Notes: generated from the sequence alone by a model not told the origin. 64,000 bases of DNA from Staphylococcus saccharolyticus (GCF_900458815.1 NZ_UHDZ01000001.1:868001-932000); one strand, 5' to 3'; positions 53,456 to 64,000 are shown, counted from the stretch's first letter. Numbers and translations: made by a program.

Positions 53456-53998
53456 ATGCATAAAATTGATTTATCAGAAAGTAAATTTCAAATACAGCGT
53501 TTTGTTCTTTTTCAAATCGTATTAGCTCTATTTGCCATCTTATTTACATATAAATGGGCTTATACAACAACACATGTTATTGAACAAAATCTCATGATGA
53601 ATCTCATATACGGCTTTATTGGTTTTGTAATTTTATTAATCATTCATGAATTCATTCACAGAATATTATTTATCGCTTTCTCTAAAGGTGAAAAGTCAAC
53701 ATTAAAATATAAAAAAAGTTCAATTATTGTACAATTTTCGAATACATGTTTTAATCGTTGGCAATTTTCAATTATTATGCTAGCACCACTAGTTATAATA
53801 AGTTTGTCACTGTTGTTAGTATTACAAGCATATTCTTATTCTTCATTAATCTTTATGTTTAGTATGCATATGAGTTACTGTATGATTGATGTTTTCTTAG
53901 TCGCCCTTGCATTACAAAGTAAATTTAAGTACATTCAAAAGTATGATGAAGGCTTATATTTGTACCAACAAAAACCAACCCAATCAAATATTGAGTAA
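53456..53998 (+). CDS. DUF3267 membrane protein with an HExxH motif
   Basis: 180 residues. Four hydrophobic helices, with the zinc-protease motif HEFIH at 64-68 ('LLIIHEFIHRILFIAF') inside the second. DUF3267 proteins are predicted membrane metalloproteases of unknown substrate. ATG 53456 behind AGAGGG. Followed by a good terminator at 54005-54040. Confidence 0.82.
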   Translation: MHKIDLSESKFQIQRFVLFQIVLALFAILFTYKWAYTTTHVIEQNLMMNLIYGFIGFVILLIIHEFIHRILFIAFSKGEKSTLKYKKSSIIVQFSNTCFNRWQFSIIMLAPLVIISLSLLLVLQAYSYSSLIFMFSMHMSYCMIDVFLVALALQSKFKYIQKYDEGLYLYQQKPTQSNIE

Positions 53999-54004
53999 TA
54001 AAGT

Positions 54005-54040
54005 ACCGCTTGTCCTCAACATAGGATAAGTGGTTTTTTG
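54005..54040 (+). terminator. Terminator after the DUF3267 gene
   Basis: ACCGCTTGTCCT (54005-54016) with AGGATAAGTGGT (54023-54034), one G-T pair, then TTTTTT. Confidence 0.8.
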
Positions 54041-54163
54041 CGTCTTAATTTAGAAGTGACTCGGGTATAATTTTTTAGTGTGCACAATACATGTAAAATT
54101 TTTGATTAAAGTGTATAATAATATAATGCTATTTTTTATGAATGAAAAAAGTGGGGTGAGACC

Positions 54164-55234
54164 ATGGCAGAGAGAAGAATAATTCATATCGACATGGATT
54201 ATTTCTTTGCTCAAGTAGAAATACGTGATAATCCTAAGTTGAAAGGAAAGCCAGTCATTGTTGGTGGTAAAGCTAGTCATCGTGGTGTTGTGTCTACAGC
54301 ATCATATGAGGCTAGAAAATATGGCGTGCATTCAGCTATGCCAATGTATCAAGCTCATAAGTTATGTCCTGACAGTTATTATGTTACAAGTCGTTTCGAA
54401 GCGTATAGGGAAGTATCTCAACAAATTATGGAGATATTTCGAAGTTATACTGAAATTGTTGAACCCATGTCTCTTGACGAAGCCTATTTGGATATCACAC
54501 ATTTGGTCAGACCTGACCTACCAGCATCTACTATCGCTAATTATATTCGACGTGATATATATGAAACAACACAATTAACAGCCTCAGCTGGTGTATCATA
54601 TAATAAATTTTTAGCTAAACTAGCTAGTGGAATGAATAAACCGAATGGAATAACCGTGATCGACTATAACAATGTACATGATATTCTGATGAATTTAGAC
54701 ATCGGAGATTTTCCCGGTGTTGGTAAAGCTTCTAAAAAGGTTATGCATTATCATAAAATTTTTGCAGGTCAAGATTTATATAACAAAGATGAATTTGAAT
54801 TGATTCGCTTATTTGGAAAAAGAGGAAGAGGATTATATAACAAAGCGAGAGGCATTGATCATAATGAAGTCAAACCAACACGTATACGCAAGTCAGTTGG
54901 GACAGAACGTACTTTTTCAACTGATGTAAATGATGATGACGTAATCCTTAGAAAAATAAGAGATTTATCAGGTAAAACAGCAGAACGACTCAATAAATTA
55001 CAAAAATCAGGTAAAACTGTTACGGTTAAAATTAAAACATATCAATACGAAACGTTATCTAAACAAATAAGTTTAAGGGAATCTGTGCAATCAGAAACTG
55101 ATATTTATAATATTGCGTATTCACTATATACTGATTTGAAAGATCCTTATATTCCCATTCGTTTAATTGGTGTAACAGTAGGGAGTTTAGAACAATTCAG
55201 CTTTAAAAATATGACTATTTATGATTTTATTTAA
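54164..55234 (+). CDS. dinB: DNA polymerase IV (Y family)
   Basis: 356 residues. '[15 protein letters not shown]' has metal ligand D10 and the aromatic steric gate; '[10 protein letters not shown]' gives D105 and E106; '[17 protein letters not shown]' is the conserved palm segment; a helix-hairpin-helix ('[12 protein letters not shown]') and the little-finger domain follow. Low-fidelity translesion synthesis. No LexA box is seen in the 165-bp upstream region, unlike the two other SOS-type loci in the window. SD GTGGGGTGAG. Confidence 0.94.
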   Translation: MAERRIIHIDMDYFFAQVEIRDNPKLKGKPVIVGGKASHRGVVSTASYEARKYGVHSAMPMYQAHKLCPDSYYVTSRFEAYREVSQQIMEIFRSYTEIVEPMSLDEAYLDITHLVRPDLPASTIANYIRRDIYETTQLTASAGVSYNKFLAKLASGMNKPNGITVIDYNNVHDILMNLDIGDFPGVGKASKKVMHYHKIFAGQDLYNKDEFELIRLFGKRGRGLYNKARGIDHNEVKPTRIRKSVGTERTFSTDVNDDDVILRKIRDLSGKTAERLNKLQKSGKTVTVKIKTYQYETLSKQISLRESVQSETDIYNIAYSLYTDLKDPYIPIRLIGVTVGSLEQFSFKNMTIYDFI

Positions 55235-55275
55235 AAAGGCTGATGTGCACAATTTTTGTACCATCAGCCTTTATC
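55235..55275. terminator. Bidirectional terminator between dinB and the exonuclease gene
   Basis: AAAGGCTGATG (55235-55245) with CATCAGCCTTT (55262-55272), T-rich on both strands; convergent genes. Confidence 0.8.
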
Positions 55276-55818
55276 TTTTAGATTTTTTCCATATATATTT
55301 AGCATACTTTGAAGATCGTTGTAATGTTTCAATAATCTATAGGTAATCATTGCACAAGCTTTAGCATCATTTAAGGCGTCATGATGTCCATGAAAATCTA
55401 ATTTGTAATGATTCATCAAATGCTTAAGACCATAACGATATGCGTCAATTGTGCGTTTAGCTAATTGATAAGAACAAAAATAAGTCATAGAAGGTGTTTC
55501 AATGTTTAAGCTTTTTAAACTTTGATGTAAAACATTCATATCAAAAGCAGCATTATGAGCAACTACTGGTAGTTGATTTATGAACTGTAGCATATATGGA
55601 TATACATATTCAAATCCAGGAGCATCTTCAACATCTTCAGGTCTAATACCATGAACAATAATATTTGTTTCAGTAAAATAATCAAAAGGATTTACAAGAG
55701 TATAAAACGATTCAGTAATTTGATTATCAACAACTTTAACCATACCAACCGAACAAATGCTTGTACGTTTACCATTTGCTGTTTCAAAATCTAATGCTAC
55801 AAACGTATTTTGTGTCAT
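55264..55818 (-). CDS. 3'-5' exonuclease (DEDDh, DNA polymerase III epsilon-like)
   Basis: 184 residues. DEDDh motifs: 'FVALDFETANG' (D10, E12), 'VAHNAAFDMNVLHQSL' (about 98-113) and 'HHDALNDAKACAMITYRLL' (His and Asp near 157-162). Single-domain exonuclease without BRCT or helicase part. The protein may trim DNA or RNA ends; no partner gene is adjacent. Start ATG 55818 behind GGAATGG-like SD. Minus strand, convergent with dinB. Confidence 0.88.
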   Translation of the reverse strand: MTQNTFVALDFETANGKRTSICSVGMVKVVDNQITESFYTLVNPFDYFTETNIIVHGIRPEDVEDAPGFEYVYPYMLQFINQLPVVAHNAAFDMNVLHQSLKSLNIETPSMTYFCSYQLAKRTIDAYRYGLKHLMNHYKLDFHGHHDALNDAKACAMITYRLLKHYNDLQSMLNIYGKNLKDKG

Positions 55819-55945
55819 TACGCCATTCCTTTCATTAACATTAAAATTTCACTTGATTAAATATATTAGCTTTAATTATTTTATAATAACTAACAATTAA
55901 TGAATAGTAAAAGCGATTGCCACAAAAACTGAAAAATAAAAAAGC

Positions 55946-55981
55946 ACCCTTAAATGATTAAAGAAACATTCATTTAAGGGT
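55946..55981 (-). terminator. ftnA terminator
   Basis: Perfect 11-bp stem ACCCTTAAATG (55946-55956) with CATTTAAGGGT (55971-55981); T tract on the minus strand. Confidence 0.8.
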
Positions 55982-56007
55982 AACTCATACTAAATTGTTT
56001 AAAATGA

Positions 56008-56509
56008 TTACTCTTCATTAAAAGAACGTGAAGCTAATTCTTTTTCATATAAATAAAGTGTGTTGCAGTCATCACCTATACGAGTAAGATAATCGATGTG
56101 CGTTTCAAAAGTAGATTCTTCTTCAACTTGTTCGTCTAAGAACCAGTTTAAGAAAGAAATTGTAGCATAATCTTTATCTTTATGCGCTAACTCAGATAAA
56201 TTATAAAAGCGTTTAGTAACATCTTGTTCTTGAGCTAAACTATCTTTGAATGTTTCCAAAATAGAAGAAAATTCTACTTTTGGAGCTTCAATTGTATCAA
56301 AAACGGCATGTTCTCCACGATCATTAATATAATCATAGATTTTTTTTACCATGGAAACGTTCTTCTTTAGCTTGTTCAATATAGAAGTTAGCAAAGCCAT
56401 CATAAGATTCTTTATCGCAATAAGCTGCCATTGCCATATAAGCATGAGCTGCGAAATATTCTTGATTCATTTGTTCATTTAAAATTGCTAATAAGTCTTT
56501 ACTTAACAT
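56008..56509 (-). pseudogene. ftnA: Frameshifted ferritin
   Basis: Ferritin with one lesion. Start ATG 56509 ('[32 protein letters not shown]'); the ferroxidase residues E17, E50 and H53 in 'AKEERFHG' are present. The A run after 'FHGK' is eight long (56340-56347), one too many, so the frame ends at 'KKNL*'. In the other frame the protein resumes '[15 protein letters not shown]' and runs in full to '[10 protein letters not shown]'. Everything else is conserved. The lesion is in a homopolymer, so it could be a fixed mutation, an on/off slippage site or a read error. The iron-store protein would be absent in the written form. Confidence 0.8.
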
Positions 56510-56570
56510 CTTCAATCACCTCGTATAAATAATTAATAAATTAAGATTAATTAAGAGTATAACAAATCCT

Positions 56571-56650
56571 TTCTCTATAGTAAATAATAATAATTCTAAT
56601 CTATAGAGAACTATTCTCAATTATAAATGACAATAATTATAATTGAGAAT
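56571..56650. promoter_or_regulatory. ftnA-murT divergent region with PerR/Fur-like box and inverted repeats
   Basis: Three elements lie close together: TTCTCTATAG / CTATAGAGAA (56571-56580 and 56601-56610), a perfect 13-bp repeat ATTCTCAATTATA / TATAATTGAGAAT (56613-56625 and 56638-56650), and between its arms TGACAATAATTATAA (56628-56642), which fits the 7-1-7 Fur/PerR box (TGATAATnATTATCA or TTATAATnATTATAA) with two mismatches. S. aureus ftnA is under PerR control. Confidence 0.6.
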
Positions 56651-56739
56651 ATAATTTCAACTGACTCAGAATGAGAATCTTTTTTGTTATACTCTATACA
56701 TGTTATAATTATGCGAGTGGAATGATGAGGAGGAAACGC

Positions 56740-58047
56740 ATGAGACAATGGACTGCAATCCACATGGCTAAATTAGCACGTAAGGCAAGTATCGCTGTTG
56801 GTAAAAAGGGCACAGATTTGCCAGGTCAAATTGCGAGACGTGTGGATGAAAATATACTAAGAAAGTTATCGGAACAAGTAGATGATATTGTATTTATCAG
56901 TGGTACCAATGGTAAAACAACGACGTCTAATTTGATTGGACATACATTAAAAGAAAATCAAATAAACATAATCCATAATAACGAAGGGGCAAATATGGCA
57001 GCTGGAATTACATCTGCTTTCATTATGCAAAGCTCCAAGGAGACTCACATTGCCGTGATTGAAATAGATGAAGGATCAATTCTTCGTGTTTTAAAGGAAG
57101 TTACTCCGTCTATGATGGTATTTACTAACTTCTTTAGAGACCAAATGGATCGTTTTGGAGAAATCGATATTATGGTAAATAATATAGCTAAATCTATTAG
57201 TAACAAAGGAATTAAACTACTTTTAAATGCAGACGATCCGTTCGTAAGTCGTTTGAAAATCGCAAGTGATTCACGAGTTTATTATGGTATGAAAAAATAT
57301 GCGCACGAGTTTGAACAAAGTACAATGAATGAAAGTAAATATTGTCCTAACTGCGGACGTCTATTGCAATACGAATACATACACTATAATCAAATTGGTC
57401 ATTATCATTGTCAATGCGGTTTTAAACGTGAAGAACCTAAATACGAAGTTTCAACTTTTGAAGTATCGCCATTCCTAAAAATAACGATTAATAACAGTAC
57501 TTTTAATATGAAAATTGCCGGAGATTTTAACTCATATAATGTGATTGCTGCTTATACAGTACTCAGGGAATTAGGTCTTAATGATGAGTCAATTCAAAAA
57601 GGATTTGAATCATATACATCTGATAATGGACGAATGCAGTATTTTTCAAAAAGTAATAAAGAAGCTATGATTAATTTAGCAAAAAATCCTGCTGGTATGA
57701 ATGCAAGTTTGTCTGTAGGTGAGCACCTTAAAGGTAAAAAGGTATATGTTATTAGTCTTAATGATAATGCAGCTGACGGTCGAGACACATCTTGGATTTA
57801 TGATGCTGATTTTGAAAAGTTGACCAATCAGGATATTGAAACAATCATTGTTACAGGTACCCGTGCGGAAGAGTTGCAATTGCGCTTAAAACTTGCTGAA
57901 GTAAATGTGCCTATTATTGTCGAAAAGGGTATTTATAAGGCTACAGCTCTAACTATGAATTATTCTTCATTTACGGTAGCTATCCCTAATTATACGTCTT
58001 TAGCACCAATGCTAGAACAATTAAATCGCTCGTTTGAAGGAGGGTAA
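56740..58047 (+). CDS. murT: Lipid II isoglutaminyl synthase subunit MurT
   Basis: 435 residues, a Mur-ligase-like ATPase. Seen: P-loop '[11 protein letters not shown]' at 55-65, '[10 protein letters not shown]', '[14 protein letters not shown]', a cysteine zinc ribbon ('[15 protein letters not shown]', about 200-226), and the DUF1727 end '[15 protein letters not shown]'-like '[17 protein letters not shown]'. With GatD it amidates D-glutamate of the lipid II stem peptide. Chosen start ATG 56740 behind GAGGAGG; an upstream in-frame ATG would read through the operator region. gatD follows after 8 bp. Confidence 0.95.
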   Translation: MRQWTAIHMAKLARKASIAVGKKGTDLPGQIARRVDENILRKLSEQVDDIVFISGTNGKTTTSNLIGHTLKENQINIIHNNEGANMAAGITSAFIMQSSKETHIAVIEIDEGSILRVLKEVTPSMMVFTNFFRDQMDRFGEIDIMVNNIAKSISNKGIKLLLNADDPFVSRLKIASDSRVYYGMKKYAHEFEQSTMNESKYCPNCGRLLQYEYIHYNQIGHYHCQCGFKREEPKYEVSTFEVSPFLKITINNSTFNMKIAGDFNSYNVIAAYTVLRELGLNDESIQKGFESYTSDNGRMQYFSKSNKEAMINLAKNPAGMNASLSVGEHLKGKKVYVISLNDNAADGRDTSWIYDADFEKLTNQDIETIIVTGTRAEELQLRLKLAEVNVPIIVEKGIYKATALTMNYSSFTVAIPNYTSLAPMLEQLNRSFEGG

Positions 58048-58055
58048 TCATAGAA

Positions 58056-58781
58056 ATGAACGAATTAACTGTATATCACTTTATGTCAGATAAGTTAAAT
58101 TTATATAGTGACATTGGAAATATTATTGCATTAAAACAGCGTGCCAAGAAGCGTAATATTAAGCTTAATGTTAAAGAGATTAATGAAACAGAGGGTATTA
58201 CATTTGATGATTGCGATATTTTTTTCATTGGTGGTGGTAGTGATAGAGAACAAGCTCTTGCTACAAAAGAATTAACTAAGATTAAGACGTCCTTAAAAAA
58301 TGCTATAGAAGACGGTATGCCAGGTTTAACTATTTGTGGTGGTTATCAATTTTTAGGAACAAAATATATTACACCAGATGGTACAGAACTTGAAGGTCTA
58401 GGTGTTCTGGATTTTTATACTGAATCAAGAACTGATCGTCTAACTGGAGATATTGTTATAGAAAGTGAGACTTTTGGAACGATTGTAGGTTTTGAAAATC
58501 ACGGTGGTAGAACATATCATGACTATGATACATTAGGTCATGTGATACATGGTTATGGAAATAATGATATAGATCGTGAAGAAGGTATACATTATAAAAA
58601 CTTGCTAGGTTCATATTTGCATGGTCCTATTTTACCTAAGAATCATGAAATGACTGACTATTTACTTGAAAAAGCATGTGAAAGAAAAGGTATTTCATTT
58701 GAACCAAAAACTTTAGACAACACTGAAGAAGAAATGGCTAAAAAAGTATTGATTAATCGGGCAAGAAGTAACAAAAAATAA
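58056..58781 (+). CDS. gatD: Lipid II isoglutaminyl synthase glutaminase subunit GatD
   Basis: 241 residues of the class I glutamine amidotransferase-like (CobB/CobQ) group. The nucleophile is C94 in '[10 protein letters not shown]' and the histidine H189 in 'SYLHGPIL', the same numbering as S. aureus GatD. It supplies ammonia to MurT. Amidated stem peptide is needed for efficient cross-linking and beta-lactam tolerance. Operon with murT, ended at 58803-58846. Confidence 0.96.
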   Translation: MNELTVYHFMSDKLNLYSDIGNIIALKQRAKKRNIKLNVKEINETEGITFDDCDIFFIGGGSDREQALATKELTKIKTSLKNAIEDGMPGLTICGGYQFLGTKYITPDGTELEGLGVLDFYTESRTDRLTGDIVIESETFGTIVGFENHGGRTYHDYDTLGHVIHGYGNNDIDREEGIHYKNLLGSYLHGPILPKNHEMTDYLLEKACERKGISFEPKTLDNTEEEMAKKVLINRARSNKK

Positions 58782-58802
58782 AAAAGCTTAATCTTGAAAA
58801 AG

Positions 58803-58846
58803 AGTTAGATTTTAACGTTATTTAACAATATAATCTAACTTTTTTA
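58803..58846 (+). terminator. murT-gatD terminator
   Basis: AGTTAGATT (58803-58811) with AATCTAACT (58832-58840), then TTTTTT. Confidence 0.75.
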
Positions 58847-59006
58847 ATTACACTTAAGAAGTCTAACTGTAATTAAAAATAACTCACACGACAGTTAAGT
58901 GTGGTATCATGAATGATAAGAAATAAAAAGTCTATATTAGAATAGTATTGTTACACTAAATGTGAAAAAGATAGTTTCATTATTTTAATAATATAGGAGT
59001 GAGAAA

Positions 59007-59558
59007 ATGAAAGGTTTAAAGTTTATGAGTCTAACACTAGCAGCTTCTACAATAGCTTTTTCACTTTCACAAATCGCACACGCTGAACAAATCGTTGATA
59101 GACAACAGCAATCTTCTAGTTATGAAAATCACGCAAATCGTGCTCTAGATAGTTATGAACATCATGGTAATGCTGGAGAAAACGCGACATTTTTGTTTAA
59201 CTCCCAATTTATTAAAGCATTAGATAGTGGACATTTGAATTTCAATGGTTACAACATAAATCAAGATAATGACGATAACATTCAATACAAAAAAGTATAT
59301 GATCAAGAGGTAAGAGCTACGAGTGATCATACTGCAGCAAGTGTACGTTTTATAGTTAAAGATCAATCGGTCACTATTAATCAAATGAAAAAAGCTTATA
59401 ATAATAGTAAATTAAATCATATTCCTCATACTACACATCATAAAGATTATCCTAATGATGGTGTGTATGTTTATCACGGTGAACAAATTCAACTTCAATT
59501 CAGAGTAGACGAAGGGTATGTAACAACTGTTATTATAGGCCAAGGTGAAAATGAATAA
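59007..59558 (+). CDS. Secreted protein of unknown function
   Basis: 183 residues with a clear signal peptide ('MKGLKFMSLTLAASTIAFSLSQ', cleavage near AHA|EQ, residue 26). The mature protein is polar, rich in His, Asn and Tyr, with no cysteine, wall anchor or repeat. Its C-terminal half has 'ASVRFIVKDQSVTINQMKKAYNNSKL' and 'YVYHGEQIQLQFRVDEGYVTTVIIGQGENE', which look like a small beta-rich fold. Not recognised. Strong SD AGGAGTGAG. Its 150-bp leader is otherwise plain. Confidence 0.75.
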   Translation: MKGLKFMSLTLAASTIAFSLSQIAHAEQIVDRQQQSSSYENHANRALDSYEHHGNAGENATFLFNSQFIKALDSGHLNFNGYNINQDNDDNIQYKKVYDQEVRATSDHTAASVRFIVKDQSVTINQMKKAYNNSKLNHIPHTTHHKDYPNDGVYVYHGEQIQLQFRVDEGYVTTVIIGQGENE

Positions 59559-59591
59559 CAAGTTAAATTAAACAATGGATTTAAGTTGAAA

Positions 59592-59636
59592 AAGTGCCAA
59601 GCTCTATTATTTAAAAATAGAACTTGACACTTTTTT
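59592..59636. terminator. Bidirectional terminator
   Basis: AAGTGCCAAGCTCTAT (59592-59607) with ATAGAACTTGACACTT (59617-59632), two mismatches, T or A tracts on each side; convergent genes. Confidence 0.75.
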
Positions 59637-60624
59637 ATTTGGTATATCTTGTATCTAAAATCTTATAAATTAGTAACACTTCATAAATCAGAGTACTTTT
59701 CATTTGATTTTGATCAAATTCTTCTAACTGTTGTACCGACTTCTTTAATGTGGAAGTGGATATTTGTTGTCGTTTAAAGCTACCATTACTAATAATATCG
59801 TGAATACTGTTACTTATATTTATGATTGCTATTTTTTCATTTGTTGTAAAAGCGATACAAGTATTTTTAGGTAGATAAACAATATTTGATAAATGTGAGA
59901 TGAATAAACGATTGCTATATGCTCGGTTGGTAATTTTATTTAATAATTTCCAATCATCTTCTTTATTTTTATGATAATGAAGTTCATCTCGTTGATAGTT
60001 CATTAAAGTTTCAACTTTTTGGATAATCGTATTTAATTTTATTAGCTCTTTATTACTGTTCTCAGAGTTAAACTTTCCAAGTAATAATTCATGACATCTA
60101 TTGTAAAACAATGTATACATCTTTTTCTCAGAAAGTAATAATTGATCCTCTAACTGATGATAATATTTTGGGGGTAAAATGATGAAATTAACGAATCCAG
60201 CTGTTATAAGTCCAATTAAAGCGGTTAATAATCTTGAGAAGAAATTAAAAAAATACGCTTCATGTATACCAGGAATCATTGCTACAGAGGTTAACACAGC
60301 AACCGTGGTACCTACTTGTAAATTTAATTTCGTACATAATAATATGGTAAATGTTGCACTAAGTGCATAACTCATTGGAGATTTGTCACCAAAAATATAT
60401 GTAAAGACAACTGCGAATAGCGCTCCAATGACAGTTGCAGGAAGACGGCGGTATCCTTTTTTGAGAGAAACTTTAGCAGTCGGCTCAATTGTTACAATTG
60501 CTGTTAATATGGCAAAAATTGGAGTGAGGTTTAATAACATACAAAATATTGTTGTAAAGAAGGTTGCCAAACCCGTCTTAATAGTTCTAGCTCCAATTAT
60601 ATGTCTGTACCATTTCTCATTCAT
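59635..60624 (-). CDS. FUSC/aromatic-acid exporter family membrane protein
   Basis: 329 residues. The first 160 hold about five to six helices with the family sequence '[56 protein letters not shown]'; the cytoplasmic second half is helical and charged. This fits the DUF939/ArAE (FUSC) group, proposed exporters of aromatic or other organic acids; the substrate is unknown. Single gene on the minus strand, divergent from map. Confidence 0.82.
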   Translation of the reverse strand: MNEKWYRHIIGARTIKTGLATFFTTIFCMLLNLTPIFAILTAIVTIEPTAKVSLKKGYRRLPATVIGALFAVVFTYIFGDKSPMSYALSATFTILLCTKLNLQVGTTVAVLTSVAMIPGIHEAYFFNFFSRLLTALIGLITAGFVNFIILPPKYYHQLEDQLLLSEKKMYTLFYNRCHELLLGKFNSENSNKELIKLNTIIQKVETLMNYQRDELHYHKNKEDDWKLLNKITNRAYSNRLFISHLSNIVYLPKNTCIAFTTNEKIAIINISNSIHDIISNGSFKRQQISTSTLKKSVQQLEEFDQNQMKSTLIYEVLLIYKILDTRYTK

Positions 60625-60767
60625 ACTTTCATTGACTCCTCTATTTAGAAAAGGGAAATCGAAAAGCTAATACTTTATACAAATTCTCTTTCTCTAAAAC
60701 TAATTCTATACTAAACAGTGATATATACATTCAAGTTTAGTATATCAAAAAAAATTTGCTATAATAA

Positions 60768-61556
<789 letters not shown>

Positions 61557-61616
61557 TTTTCAAAAATAATGTAACCGTATCCGTTTTCGTCGGACTAAAG
61601 TATGAACTCAATATGG

Positions 61617-61655
61617 TTCCGGAGCCTATTTCGTTAGGTTTCGGAATTGTTTTAT
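61617..61655 (+). terminator. map terminator
   Basis: Imperfect stem TTCCGGAGCCTA (61617-61628) with TAGGTTTCGGAA (61635-61646), then TTGTTTTATA. Confidence 0.65.
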
Positions 61656-61686
61656 AATAAACCTTAGTTAACGACGAGGTGATACT

Positions 61687-62067
61687 ATGAATTTTATGGA
61701 TTTATATTTACAACATTTTCTAAAATCAATAATTAAGAATAGTGTCGAAGAATATAAAATGATACTGGATAGAAAAATTAAGAATATAGAAAATTATATT
61801 AATTATCTTAGTGAAAAAAGAGGTCAATTTAAGAAGTTAATTAACACTCTTACAATGTCATTAGAAAATAAATATATTGATATTGTTAATAATCAAGGGA
61901 TTCAATGTGCTGAGGAAATCCATGATCAAGAAATTGATAATATTAAAACAAAATTAGATGCTATCGAGGCTTATTATGGCAGAATAGGATTACATTCACA
62001 ATCGAAAGAAAAATTAACTACAGAAAAAGAATTTAACTTAATTTATTATATGAGTACTGTAGCATAG
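61687..62067 (+). CDS. vraU: VraU, first gene of the vraUTSR operon
   Basis: 126 residues, mostly helical and likely coiled-coil ('YKMILDRKIKNIENYINYLSEKRGQFKKLI'), with no signal peptide or membrane helix. In S. aureus the operon starts with a gene of this size and place, whose role is unclear. SD GAGGTG. The gene identity rests mainly on the position before vraT-vraS-vraR, 14 bp apart. Confidence 0.85.
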   Translation: MNFMDLYLQHFLKSIIKNSVEEYKMILDRKIKNIENYINYLSEKRGQFKKLINTLTMSLENKYIDIVNNQGIQCAEEIHDQEIDNIKTKLDAIEAYYGRIGLHSQSKEKLTTEKEFNLIYYMSTVA

Positions 62068-62081
62068 AAAGGTGGCGAAGC

Positions 62082-62783
62082 ATGACACACAAATATATAT
62101 CAACAGAAATGTTGATTATTTTTACTGCTTTAATGATTATTGCTAATTTTTATTATATATTTTTTGAGAAAATTGGCTTTTTACTTGTCTTATTATTAGG
62201 ATGTGTGCTCGTGTATGTTGGTTACGTATACTTTCATAAGGTTAGAGGTTTACTGTCCTTTTGGATAGGTGTATTGTTAATCTCTTTTACACTACTATCC
62301 AATAAGTATACAATAATTATTCTCTTTATATTTTTAGTCGTATTAATTATTCGTTACTTGGTGTACAAGTTTAAACCTTTAAATGTAATAGCTACAGATG
62401 AAGAAATTACATCTCCAATATTTATTAAACAGAAGTGGTTTGGCGAACAACGCACTCCGGTTTATGTTTATAAGTGGGAGGATGTACAAATTCAACATGG
62501 TATTGGTGATATTCACATCGATATGACAAAAGCAGCTAATATCAAAGAAACAAACACAATAGTAGTCCGTCATATATTAGGGAAAGTACAAGTAATTATT
62601 CCGTTAAATTATAACATCAATTTACATACCGCTGCTTTTTACGGTACAGTTTATGTAGATGGTAAGTCTCATAAAATAGAAAACAATCATGTTCAAATTG
62701 AAGAGAAAACAAAAGATGATAATTATACAGTTAATGTTTACGTTTCTACATTTATAGGAGACGTAGAGGTGATTTATAGATGA
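62082..62783 (+). CDS. vraT: VraT, LiaF-like membrane regulator
   Basis: 233 residues. Four or so membrane helices in the first 110 residues, then a soluble C-terminal domain ('[54 protein letters not shown]', '[17 protein letters not shown]'), the beta-helical LiaF/DUF2154 fold. It acts with VraS in sensing cell-wall damage and is needed for methicillin resistance in S. aureus. Its last 4 bp overlap vraS (ATGA). Confidence 0.93.
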   Translation: MTHKYISTEMLIIFTALMIIANFYYIFFEKIGFLLVLLLGCVLVYVGYVYFHKVRGLLSFWIGVLLISFTLLSNKYTIIILFIFLVVLIIRYLVYKFKPLNVIATDEEITSPIFIKQKWFGEQRTPVYVYKWEDVQIQHGIGDIHIDMTKAANIKETNTIVVRHILGKVQVIIPLNYNINLHTAAFYGTVYVDGKSHKIENNHVQIEEKTKDDNYTVNVYVSTFIGDVEVIYR

Positions 62784-63814
62784 ATCACTATCTAAGAGCT
62801 ATTGGTTCTATGCTTATACTTGTTTATAGTATGCTCACTGCTTTTTTATTTATTGATAAGGTTTTTGTTAATATTATCTATTTTCAAGGTATGTTTTATA
62901 CTCAAATCTTTGGAATTCCTGTATTTTTATTTTTAAATATATTAATTATTTTACTATGTATTATAGTTGGAACAGTATTAGCGTATAAAATTAATCAACA
63001 AAATACGTGGATAAAATCCCAAATTGAAAGGTCTATTGAGGGAGAGACTGTAGGTATTAATAATCAAAATTTAGAGTTATATAGTGAAACTTTAGAGATT
63101 TACCATACTTTAGTACCATTAAATCAAGAGTTACATCGTCTTAGAATGAAAACGCAAAATCTGACAAATGAAAATTATAATATTAATGATGTGAAAGTGA
63201 AAAAAATAATAGAAGATGAACGTCAACGTCTGGCGAGAGAATTGCATGACTCAGTGAGTCAGCAATTATTCGCTGCAAGCATGATGTTATCTGCTATTAA
63301 AGAATCAAAGTTAGAACCTCCACTGGATCAACAAATTCCTGTTCTAGAAAAAATGGTTCAAGATTCACAACTTGAGATGAGAGCGTTGCTTTTACATTTA
63401 AGACCAATTGGTTTAAAGGATAAGTCATTAGGTGAAGGTATTAAAGATTTAGTGATTGATCTTCAAAAGAAAGTTCCTATGAAAGTAGTACATGAAATCC
63501 AAGATTTTGAGGTGCCTAAAGGCATTGAGGACCATTTATTTAGAATTACACAAGAAGCCATTTCTAATACATTGAGACATTCAAATGGCACGAAGGTGAC
63601 TGTTGAATTATTTAATAAAGAAGAGTATTTATTGTTAAGAATACAAGATAATGGCAAAGGCTTTAATGTACATGAAAAGTTTGAACAAAGTTATGGTTTA
63701 AAAAACATGAGAGAACGTGCTTTAGAAATCGGTGCAACGTTTCATATCGTATCTTTGCCTGATTCCGGTACGCGAATAGAAGTGAAAGCACCATTGAATA
63801 AGGAGGAAGAGTAA
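62780..63814 (+). CDS. vraS: Cell-wall stress sensor histidine kinase VraS
   Basis: 344 residues, intramembrane-sensing kinase: two helices (about 7-27 and 40-68) with a very short outside loop, then the HisKA_3 domain with H156 in '[16 protein letters not shown]', the N box '[14 protein letters not shown]' and G box 'IQDNGKGF' and '[10 protein letters not shown]'. H156 matches S. aureus VraS numbering. It phosphorylates VraR when wall synthesis is blocked (beta-lactams, glycopeptides). Coupled to vraT; vraR starts 1 bp after its stop. Confidence 0.96.
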   Translation: MNHYLRAIGSMLILVYSMLTAFLFIDKVFVNIIYFQGMFYTQIFGIPVFLFLNILIILLCIIVGTVLAYKINQQNTWIKSQIERSIEGETVGINNQNLELYSETLEIYHTLVPLNQELHRLRMKTQNLTNENYNINDVKVKKIIEDERQRLARELHDSVSQQLFAASMMLSAIKESKLEPPLDQQIPVLEKMVQDSQLEMRALLLHLRPIGLKDKSLGEGIKDLVIDLQKKVPMKVVHEIQDFEVPKGIEDHLFRITQEAISNTLRHSNGTKVTVELFNKEEYLLLRIQDNGKGFNVHEKFEQSYGLKNMRERALEIGATFHIVSLPDSGTRIEVKAPLNKEEE

Positions 63815-63815
63815 A

Positions 63816-64000
63816 GTGGAGATTAAAGTTTTATTTGTAGATGATCATGAAATGGTCAGAATTGGTATTTCTAGTTATCTTTCAACTCAACCAGATATTG
63901 AGGTTGTAGGAGAGGGGGCTTCAGGTAAAGAAGCAATTGAGAAAGCTCATGAGTTGAAACCAGATTTAATTTTAATGGATTTACTTATGGAAGATATGGA
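63816..64000 (+). CDS. vraR: Response regulator VraR (partial)
   Basis: First 61 codons before the window ends. GTG start at 63816 behind GGAGGAAG. The receiver domain opens '[22 protein letters not shown]', with acidic residues D9 and D10 and the phospho-acceptor D55 in '[10 protein letters not shown]', matching S. aureus VraR. The LuxR-type DNA-binding half lies outside. It controls the wall-stress stimulon and its own operon. Confidence 0.95.
   Translation, partial: MEIKVLFVDDHEMVRIGISSYLSTQPDIEVVGEGASGKEAIEKAHELKPDLILMDLLMEDM

Noticed and set aside
54050..54163. LexA box before dinB
   Set aside because: Searched for GAAC-N4-GTTC type sites in the upstream region; none found.
56335..56350. 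Programmed ribosomal frameshift in ftnA
   Set aside because: A-run slippage is possible, but no downstream stem or SD-like stimulator is seen and ferritins are not known to use it; treated as mutation or slippage.

Overview
The window is low-GC Firmicute chromosome and is clearly Staphylococcus, from the epidermidis/capitis/saccharolyticus side of the genus. The agr locus, a delta-toxin almost identical to that of S. epidermidis, SdrH, MroQ, the Pmt phenol-soluble-modulin exporter, CamS, MurT/GatD and the vraUTSR operon all support this, and gene order follows the usual staphylococcal layout. About ten genes are broken by nonsense mutations, short frameshifts or deletions, while every housekeeping gene is intact. 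Two of the broken genes are the oxygen/iron genes nos and ftnA. That pattern would suit a host-restricted or oxygen-shy lineage such as S. saccharolyticus, but the species call is an inference.

Layout. 1-1936: end of the scrR repressor, a CcpA cre-like site, and scrB. 2055-5573: agrBDCA on the minus strand, facing RNAIII/hld on the plus strand, with AgrA repeats at P2 and P3. 5580-8910: a broken carbon-nitrogen hydrolase, sdrH and mroQ. 8995-11130: groES-groEL under a CtsR box and a CIRCE element. 11210-15370: two adjacent decayed LPETG surface-protein genes. 15428-17424: an aminotransferase, a perfect LexA box before a 31-residue membrane peptide with a long hairpin behind it, and another small membrane protein. 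17474-21192: pmtR-pmtABCD with two palindromic operators.

21192-26056: a broken thioredoxin-like gene, membrane proteins including a DUF1700/DUF4097 pair, a broken C45-type hydrolase, small ORFs, and an orphan YolD-like gene behind a second LexA box. 26262-33673: pgl, broken aldH, ppaC, pncA, a beta-helix protein, broken pheA and broken nos. 33989-45503: pncB-nadE (with pncA a nicotinamide-to-NAD salvage route), UPF0316, NETI protein, purB, yerC-like gene, pcrB-pcrA-ligA-camS. 45570-55818: broken putP, gatCAB, dgkB, rlmD, DUF3267 protein, dinB and an exonuclease. 55946-64000: frameshifted ftnA, a divergent PerR/Fur-like regulatory region, murT-gatD, a secreted protein, a FUSC transporter, map, and vraU-vraT-vraS with the first third of vraR.

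Together the agr parts, MroQ, delta-toxin and Pmt make one quorum-sensing and toxin-export module. The predicted signal is the octapeptide DSVCSSYF, one residue away from the S. epidermidis type I signal. The most unusual find is the LexA-box-linked 31-residue peptide at 16827-17110, which resembles an SOS-controlled type I toxin locus.
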